From Alopecurus myosuroides (Eukaryota > Streptophyta > Magnoliopsida > Poales > Poaceae), in NCBI GenBank assembly GCA_028641055.1, contig CM054060.1:293618660-293682659 (forward strand): a DNA stretch of 64,000 nucleotides, read 5' to 3'. Position 1 is the stretch's first letter; each line of letters opens with the position of its first letter. Of the stretch, positions 57,641 to 64,000 are shown in pieces. Under the pieces are notes generated by a model. It saw only the letters and a list, made by a program, of their open reading frames with translations. It searched no databases and was not told the origin of the DNA. The position numbers were made by a program, and so were the translations under genes.

Positions 57641-57904
57641 CGTCGTAGGCGTTTTTTTCGAGACGAAGCCGAGCGGTAGTACAAGGCAATGCCGAGCCGT
57701 AGCACGCACTACGACCAATGCACGTTTCGACCAATAAGCGCAACGACCTATTTACCCCCTTCAAGATTTTTATACATGGTTATCAAGGCGAAGCCGAGCC
57801 GTAAAAAATATCAAGGCGAAACCGAGCATCGCTGCTACTGGTTGTACATGGTGTACATGGTGTACACACACGCGTCCAACCGAAAGTATAAAACATATAC
57901 AACA

Positions 57905-58180
57905 TGGAGTACAAAGTCCGAAAAGAATTCTCGAAACCTATCAACATGAGATCTAGTTTTAAAGAACTCGACGCGATGATCTCAAATATGAAAACGCTTC
58001 GTAATTCCGAAATACGGTTCTGGAGATATTTTGTTTTGAAAAAAACGAATCTAGAAATAAATGGGTGCCACCCGTCCACCCCTCCGTCCGGTTGGGAAGA
58101 GAAAACACAACAAAATTCTCTGGTGATGACACTTGGCACACTTGGCACATATGCAAAGCCTCTCCTTTCCCTCTCGGAAG
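57905..58180 (-). repeat. Dispersed repeat R, copy 2 (inverted)
   Basis: The complement matches 33790-34080 over nearly its whole length and 58440-58640 over its inner part (ATTTATTT..AGATTCG, CGCGTCGA, GATAGGTTTCGAGAA). With copy 3 it forms an inverted pair spaced about 260 bases apart. Confidence 0.7.
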
Positions 58181-58439
58181 CTTAGGAAAGAGTCCCTTTC
58201 CCTAGTTGCACCCTCTCGTTTTCTATTTTTATTTTTTAAAGGACGACTGGACTAAATTTAGCAACGGTTCTCATTCCCTGATTCTGGTGACAATTCACCT
58301 ACCAGGCCTCCCTTGGCAACTTGGTTTTTTACCCGTCAGTTTTAATCTACCGTCGTATTTGGGTACCATTAGAAAAGGGTTTCCCTCTCAAACGAAACGG
58401 AAGGGAAGAGTAAACTCACGCGAGAGCGCCACGTGGCGG
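58181..58439. other. Spacer between the inverted R repeats
   Basis: No coding region. The plus open frame 58206-58451 has no domain. Confidence 0.4.
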
Positions 58440-58640
58440 GCTCGTACGTGAGCAACCAGACGGAGGGAGTGCACGCATTTATTTTGAAATTCGTTTTTAG
58501 AAATGAAATAATTCGAGAATCGTATTTTGAAATTACGAACCGTTTTCATATTTGAAATCCTCGCGTCGACATCTTCAAAATTAGATCTCGTATCGATAGA
58601 GTTTGAGAAACTATTTTTTCATACTTTATACTCTCTGTTA
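58440..58640 (+). repeat. Dispersed repeat R, copy 3
   Basis: It shares ATTTATTTTGAAATTCG, ATTACGAACCGTTTTCATA, CGCGTCGAC and GAGAAACTATTTTTTCATAC with the copy at 33790-34080. It runs straight into TATACTT-type sequence, as the other copies do. Confidence 0.7.
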
Positions 58641-58849
58641 TATACACTTCATACTTTCATCAGTAACAGTAACAGTGTATATTTTCAGTAGCAACGTGGG
58701 TATACATCAAGTAGCAAACGCGTGCATCATGTACACCGTGTAGCGTGTTCCGACCGGGTTAAAAGGGTCTCCAGCCGTTTGGCCCCGAGGAGCCATCGGA
58801 AATTTTGCCCAACAGATAGGTATTTTCGTTCTTTTTTTAATTCATTTTT

Positions 58850-59200
58850 GCCTGTTATTGCAACAAACAGCGTGTGGGCGGCTCGTCGGCCAAGCGAGTG
58901 ACGACGCCGGAGGGCGGGTGCGCCACAGCCATGGCCATGGCCACGCCGGAGGACGATGCCGAAGTGCGTCGTGGCCACTCGCCGGTCCGCGTTGTGCGCC
59001 GTTCGCGCGCCGGAGTACGATGACGGAGTGCGTGGCCACTCGCTGGTCCACGTTGTGCGCCGTCCGCGCACCGGAGTGCGTGGCCATGGACAGACTCGCT
59101 GCTGTGCGTCGTCCGCGCGCCGGCCGCCCTCAGCCTCGTCGTGCCTAGGGCTGTGTGAAGTGAGGCCCGGGATGAACAGACCACGCGCGTTCCCCATACA
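58850..59200. repeat. GC-rich imperfect tandem repeats
   Basis: Blocks such as GTGGCCACTCGC, GGTCC(G/A)CGTTGTGCGCCGT and CGCGC(C/A)CCGGAGT repeat two or three times between about 58970 and 59130. Long frames on both strands (minus 58727-59254) are translations of the repeat. No domain was recognised. Confidence 0.6.
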
Positions 59201-59368
59201 AGGACAGCAGGGACCGCGGGTTGAAGTAGTTCGGCGCGTCACCGTCTTCTCCACCTTGCGGTCTGCAGCTAGTCTCTAAGGTACACGATATTAAAAAGTT
59301 GTCGTGCCTGGCCTTGCAGTTGTTCACGCCTTCACGGGCAGGTGGTTCTCCGTGCACGCGAACTGCTG

Positions 59369-59512
59369 GCGTCCTCGAGAGTGAGCTTGAGCTTGAGCCA
59401 GGCGTGCAGGGCCGAACACCGGGCCGACATGGCGTCCTCGAGCGTTAGTTTGAGCTTGAGCCAGACGTGCAGGGCCGCACACCAGGCCGACATGGCGTCC
59501 TCGAGCGTGGCG
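59369..59512. repeat. 63-bp tandem repeat
   Basis: Two complete units (59369-59431, 59432-59494) and a partial third begin GCGTCCTCGAG. Unit length is a multiple of three, so the minus frame 59332-59790 shows a 21-residue repeat containing LKLKLTLEDA. It is probably part of a decayed coding region; product unknown. Confidence 0.8.
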
Positions 59513-59859
59513 TGGAAGAGCGCGAGCACCTGGCGCGCGCCTGGAGATGGTGGCGGAGCTGGCGTCCACGGCCTGGGAGGTGGCGCCGAGCTGCGCGCGC
59601 GCCCTGTCCCGCGCGGCCTTGAGCTTCTAGATGTCAGGGTCTTCGTGCTCACCACCAAAGGAGGCCACGCGAGGATGTCTGCCTCCTTGTGCAGCGCGGG
59701 GAGGCGCCGCCCGGGCTCGGCCTCATCGTGCTTAGCACCACAGTAGGCGCACGACGCCCCGCCGGCCCGCCGCCTCCGCTCGGCTCCCATTCAGCTCGAC
59801 GCGCATGACGCCGTCGGACTCCGCCTTTGACGCACAAGCTCGTCGAAGCCATGCAACGG

Positions 59860-60319
59860 CCACATGCAGCTGCGTGTCAAATCTCGTAGATTGGAACTAT
59901 TGTTCTGAATGTAGATTGGAAATCTCGTAGATTGGTTGCTTTGGGTAGACAAAAGTAAAAAATCTCAAATAAGAGTTGGGGCTGGTGCTTTAATATGGGC
60001 CATATGGCATGTTTTTCTTTCCGGTTAATTCCTTCGGCTGTACACCGGATTCGTATGCGGTCCTATCTCCGGCCGGTGGGAGCGCCGCAAGGTCATGGAT
60101 TTTGGGTGCGGACATTTGGAGACTACAAGGGTTATTCCGATAATTCGGTTAGCAGCTTACATGGCGTCTGACATGTTGAGGCATAGGATTTCCGCGCTCA
60201 TGGCTTTTTTTTGTTGATCCCTGTTTCAATGTGATTCGTGAGTTGGAAGGAATGCCAGGAGTGGGTAGGCCAATAGAAGACTAGAGAACTTAGCCTAGCC
60301 ACTCAGTTTTGCCCCAAGC
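59860..60319. other. No gene seen
   Basis: Short repeats of AATCTCGTAGATTGG near 59880-59935 are the only structure noted. No supported coding region. Confidence 0.4.
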
Positions 60320-60322
60320 TAA

Positions 60323-61353
60323 GAGCATGTCTAACAGGCCCCTTATATCGCGAGCGCCCCGTAAAATTCCGGCGGCATACGGGGTGCGGGCCAAAACGGC
60401 CGTCTAGCAGCCCCTGTATGCGGCCTGGCCCGTACGAAAATTTTACGGGACCTGCGAAACCGCCCCCGCCGCCCCGTACTTATAGTGGGTGAGGGTTGGG
60501 GTGGGGGTCCAACCCCCCACCCGCAACCCTAGCTCCGCCGCGCGCCGCCGCAACTCCGGTGAGCGATTCCGCGCGCGCCGCCGCCCCATTTCCGATTCCA
60601 CCAATGGCGATGAGTTCCCCCAACGCCTCCAGCTCCTCCACCGCCCGCTCCAAGCGCCGCCACGAGCCGCAGTCGCTCGAGGAGGCGTGGCGGCTCCACT
60701 GCAAACATTCGGTTGCAGGGAGCCGCTGCGCCGCCTGGAAGTACGCGGCGTGGCCGGCGGCCATGCCGGCGTCGCTGGCGGACTACGCGGAGGGCGGGAG
60801 GTACTACTCCGTCGACCCGCCGCCGCGGCCGATGAGCGGCCCCCAATTCGCGAAATGGCGCGCGGATTGGGAGATGCACCAGCAGTGCAAGCGCGGCCGC
60901 GGCGGCGCAAGCGGAAGCGGAGGAGGCGCGGCGACAGCGGAGGAGGAGGTGCCGGCGACAGCGGAGGAGGAGGAGGCCGCGTTCGCGGCGTCCGTCGAGC
61001 TTTCGAAGAAGGAAGCGGAGGCAGCGGCGGAGGCGGAAGCGGAGGAGGAGGCGAGGGCCGTCGCCGACGTCGAGCAATTCAAGGCGATGGAGGCTTCCGG
61101 CCCCGTCGTCTTCCTAGACTAGACTAGGTTAGGACGAGCTCGAGCTCGATTTCGTGTAAGCAATGGTGATCATCAATAAAATCGAGTTCATCTGATTCTC
61201 CCGCGATATTTAAATTCAAACATACAGGGCGGCGATAGGGGGTCTGCTAGATGAACGCGTAAATCTTAGCAAAAAAATTCGTCGATTTCGTGTGCAGAGC
61301 CTTCTACACGCGATTTAGGGGGCGAAATTGTAAGGGTTCTGTTAGACATGCTC
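60323..61353 (+). mobile_element. Complete 1.03-kb Harbinger-like element carrying a gene
   Basis: The perfect 15-bp ends GAGCATGTCTAACAG / CTGTTAGACATGCTC extend to about 23 bp with two mismatches. TAA flanks both sides (60320-60322, 61354-61356), the PIF/Harbinger duplication. Inside are a GC-rich ORF of 172 codons, a possible TATA region near 60480 and an AATAAA at 61175-61180. No transposase DDE domain is encoded, so it must be mobilised in trans. Confidence 0.88.
60604..61122 (+). CDS. Hypothetical protein carried by the Harbinger-like element
   Basis: 172 aa from the first ATG, with no intron needed. The N-terminus is Ser-rich with a basic SKRRHEP patch. The middle has an aromatic/Cys-containing core (SRCAAWKYAAWPAAMPASLA, YYSVDPPPRP, FAKWRADWEMHQQCKRGRGG). 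The last 70 residues are Ala/Glu-rich and helical, ending VVFLD. No known domain is certain. The Trp-rich core might be a DNA-binding remnant of a Harbinger accessory (Myb-like) protein, or a captured host gene. An AATAAA lies 53 bases after the stop. GC content is far above the flanks. Confidence 0.6.
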   Translation: MAMSSPNASSSSTARSKRRHEPQSLEEAWRLHCKHSVAGSRCAAWKYAAWPAAMPASLADYAEGGRYYSVDPPPRPMSGPQFAKWRADWEMHQQCKRGRGGASGSGGGAATAEEEVPATAEEEEAAFAASVELSKKEAEAAAEAEAEEEARAVADVEQFKAMEASGPVVFLD

Positions 61354-61680
61354 TAAGTCTATTCAGTGTCAGCGAACCCACCAAGGGCTATTAAAAAAAA
61401 AGTAATCCTGTCTTCTCAGCCATTTGATTTCCTTCACCACTAGCACTAGCCCCACCAGCTACTAGAGTATATCAACTTACTGAGTGACTCTAGGTCTATT
61501 CATATGTATCCACGATGCAAACAATAAGATTGAAATGTTGGTATGGTTCAATCGATAAGACTAGCCATACTAGTATATGACATTATCCATGTAGTGCATA
61601 GTATCATAGTTATATCATATTTATTTGTTTGTATAATCCTATAAAAATATTGAGTTTTATGTGTTCTGAGTTGGTACCTA

Positions 61681-61807
61681 CTCCCTGTGTTCAACAATAC
61701 TTGACTTTCATTTTTTCAAATATGAATGTATGTAGTATACACTAAAATATATTTACCTACATTTATATTTAGACAAATGGAAAATAAGTATTATTGAAGG
61801 GGGACCG
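61681..61807. mobile_element. Degenerate Stowaway-like MITE
   Basis: 127 bp flanked by TA (61679-61680, 61808-61809). The left end CTCCCTGTGTTCAACAATAC and the complement of the right end, CGGTCCCCCTTCAATAATAC, are imperfect inverted repeats. Confidence 0.6.
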
Positions 61808-61864
61808 TAGCCGCCATCACCGCCACGCCACATAAGCCTCACCCCCTAGCTCCGCCAAGGGACG

Positions 61865-62443
61865 TCATGGCTCAGGGCAATCCCTCGAACAGTGCATGTC
61901 CTTGTCGCAGCGGATGATGACCCGACCAACATCGCAATCCCGCGACCAGTGACCCGTCTGGCGAAATAGCAAACAAAGGCCATGGAACTTGCTCTCGTCG
62001 CGCGTCGTCCTCCGAGACCAACCTCTCCGCACGGAGACCATAGGGGTGCTTGCGCTTTGGAACTCCCACGACACCTCCAACTCCGGTGCAACCGACGCCA
62101 ACGGCGGTTCCGTCTTCGGCACCTCTTCCAGCGAGCCATCGGACCCCTCGAGTTCGTTGAACGCCCCCCGAACGGAACACCAAGGACCGCACGCGCGTCG
62201 ACGCCACCGCCACCGGCTAGTCCTCCAGCACCTCGCGGTAGGAGCGGCGAGAGCCCTCTGACCCAGAGTCGCGGCTCGCACGCCATCGGTCTTCGCAACC
62301 CCACGGCCCGAGCGCGGCATGACAGTTTCAATACTGAAACTTAGCTCAACACTATAGTATTTCAGATATGAACTCGAGAGGAGATTTGTGCCATGAATTG
62401 CGTTAGGCGTTTTCTGTTTACTTAGTAACAGAAGGGAAAACAT
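61865..62443 (-). pseudogene. Zinc-knuckle protein fragment
   Basis: Near its end the minus frame reads FRQTGHWSRDC, a CX2CX4HX4C-type knuckle whose first Cys residues are displaced, followed by HCSRDCPEP. GC-rich frames in other phases overlap, suggesting frame breaks. It may be debris of a Gag-like or transposase C-terminus; the parent cannot be named. Confidence 0.3.
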
Positions 62444-63302
62444 GACCCCACCTAGGTGCTACGATTCGGTTTACTCGCGCCATCCCATGAGGCCGATCGT
62501 GCTAAGTCACGATGCTACAAAAACGCAAAGACGACCCCGAGGTGATCGACCACGACTCGGGCTGCAACGGTCATGCAACAGACTGCACCCGTGCCTATCT
62601 ACTGAACCTGACGAAATTCGGTTAAAGGAAAAAACTACTTACGACATGCTTAGAGAGCCAACACGGCATCACCCGAGAAAGGGGAAGAAGAGGGGGAGAA
62701 GGGGGACGAGACGTGTGCCATGACCCAGAGGGTGGACGACACACCCGGAGCGGGAGACATCGAGACGGTGGCCGCCGGATCGGAGCGGCCGACAGCGGAG
62801 CAGTGGAGAGAGGAATGGGAGGGAGAGAGGGAGCATTTCCCTCCCTGCTGAAGCCGAGCACGTATCGCCTATTACCGTTTCGAAGAAGTTACGCTCTGCA
62901 AGCTCACCACCGACTACTACACCATCATCCTGTGTTATTCTACCGATTGAAGGTTGTTGCATGTTCAAGCCAGCATATGTTCCTTCTAAGCATTTTTCAA
63001 GAAACGTTGGTCTGAATATTCAGGTTTCGGTTTTGGTGAGCAGACACACTCAGTGACCAGCGCGTTCTTTGCATCCTCCACTGACAGCAATGAACACCAC
63101 TCTGTACAATATCATGCTGACTATTCCTTCAGTTGGGCCATACCGATGGAGTTCTCAAGGACATCCATGGACCATGGTGCTCCATAATGGTGTGGCACGT
63201 ATCCTGTCATGACCCTCGCATGTGTGTCCAAAGTTGGACCGTGTTTACGGGTCATCGATGATGGGCTCGGCCAAGATGACCCGCCAGGAGCCAGCGCTAC
63301 TA
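62444..63302. other. No gene supported; purine-rich tract
   Basis: A strongly purine-rich stretch lies at about 62675-62840 (GGGGAAGAAGAGGGGGAGAA). Open frames are short and unrecognised. Confidence 0.35.
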
Positions 63303-64000
63303 GGGTCGTGTTTGGTAGCCCGGCCGGCCTCAGAAAATCTCCTCCACCCCGATTTTCACTTGTTTGGTAACCCGGTTTGCTCCTCTGGACCATGCCCACC
63401 TCATACAAAAAAGGGGCCTCAGCCCTGCCGCATTCGTCCGAAAATCCCCCCACCCCCGCGCGTGGGGCCCACCGGCGCCCAGCGCATCTGCGCCCAGCCC
63501 CGTCGCCTCATTCCCCCCAGCCCCGTCTCTCTGCATCATTGTCACGCCGCCACCCAACGCCAACCGTGCGACACGGGAGTCTACCGGCGCCCAGCTCACG
63601 GATGTCCACCCGCGCCGCCTCCTGGAGCTCCCCCAACGCCCACCACGCGAGCTCACCGACGCCCGCCCGCGCCGCCTCCTGGAGCTCCCCCGACGCTCGC
63701 CGCCGGAGCTCGACGAGTTTCCCGTCCTCCGCCACCTCGAGCTCCACCGTTCCGCCGTTCCTAGTACCCATCCAGGGTGGCCTCACCATGCAACGGCGAC
63801 GGCAACCTATAGAGACGCAGGAGGACTCCGGCGACTGCTCCACTCGCCGGCAGCGATGCCGAACCCGGAGCCCGATGGTTCCCAGGGACTCGATCGCTTT
63901 TTTATTTTTTACTCCAAGGACTCGATCTTTTTTTATATTCTGTCTAGGGACCTGATTGCAGTTTTTTATTTGTCTGGGCTGGTTCGACTCAGACGTGCAA
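63303..64000. other. GC-rich end of window with 57-bp repeat; possible element end
   Basis: GTGTTTGGTAGCCCGG near 63309 and CTTGTTTGGTAACCCGG near 63359 resemble the GTTTGG-type ends of grass DNA elements, but no right end is in the window. CGCGCCGCCTCCTGGAGCTC occurs at 63611 and 63668 (57-bp period). Several overlapping frames run through it without a domain. Confidence 0.3.

Noticed and set aside
60489..61127. 212-codon Arg/Gly-rich frame overlapping the Harbinger-like ORF
   Set aside because: It is a shifted-frame shadow of the GC-rich 172-codon ORF, lacks a natural start context and has only low-complexity text.

Overview
The window is nuclear DNA of a grass, probably a Pooideae/Triticeae-type genome. 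This rests on intron-rich plant genes, Stowaway MITEs with CTCCCTCCGTTCC ends, Harbinger-type elements with TAA duplications, FAR1-type and PMD/Ulp1-type transposon genes, and a Ty3/gypsy element carrying the grass antisense 'gypsy-type transposon' gene. No rRNA, tRNA, prokaryotic or CRISPR feature was seen. Nearly everything recognisable is mobile DNA or a remnant of it.

Layout. 1-511: right end of a Harbinger-like element. 728-4.7 kb, minus strand: a three-exon papain-like (C1A) gene of 240 codons with a GC-rich, tandemly duplicated 5' region. 5.2-9.1 kb: a MITE, then about 3.4 kb of degenerate GGAACAAA repeats interrupted by a Stowaway-like MITE. 9.31-31.42 kb: what looks like one large Mutator-like element (MULE) with diverged terminal inverted repeats. 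It holds a GRF zinc-finger/membrane gene (+), a decayed PMD-Ulp1-like gene (+), a convergent, better preserved paralogue (-), and a FAR1/MULE transposase gene (-). A 650-bp hAT element with a perfect 8-bp duplication sits near its right end. 31.4-36.3 kb: poorly conserved sequence with weak hypothetical exons, one copy of a dispersed repeat, and a LINE tail on the minus strand.

36.33-56.67 kb is a nested pair. An L1-type LINE (ORF1 with two zinc knuckles, ORF2 with endonuclease, RT and zf-RVT, poly(A) tail, 12-bp duplication) was split inside ORF1 by a 12.9-kb Ty3/gypsy element of probable Tat lineage (38218-51151). The two 494-bp LTRs of the gypsy element read as identical and are flanked by the duplication CGCCC. 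Its gag-pol frame is continuous but carries three in-frame stops, while a spliced antisense gene in its 3' region looks intact and has its own TATA box. 56.7-64 kb: low-complexity TATACTT arrays around an inverted repeat pair, GC-rich tandem repeats, a complete 1.03-kb Harbinger-like element carrying a 172-codon ORF, a degenerate MITE and zinc-knuckle debris.

The most interesting candidate is the 22-kb MULE: its transposase appears to travel with a GRF/coiled-coil/membrane protein and two paralogous PMD proteins whose Ulp1-like domains have lost protease catalytic residues. Exon boundaries were inferred by hand from splice sites and codon phase. All family names rest on recognised motifs, not on database searches.
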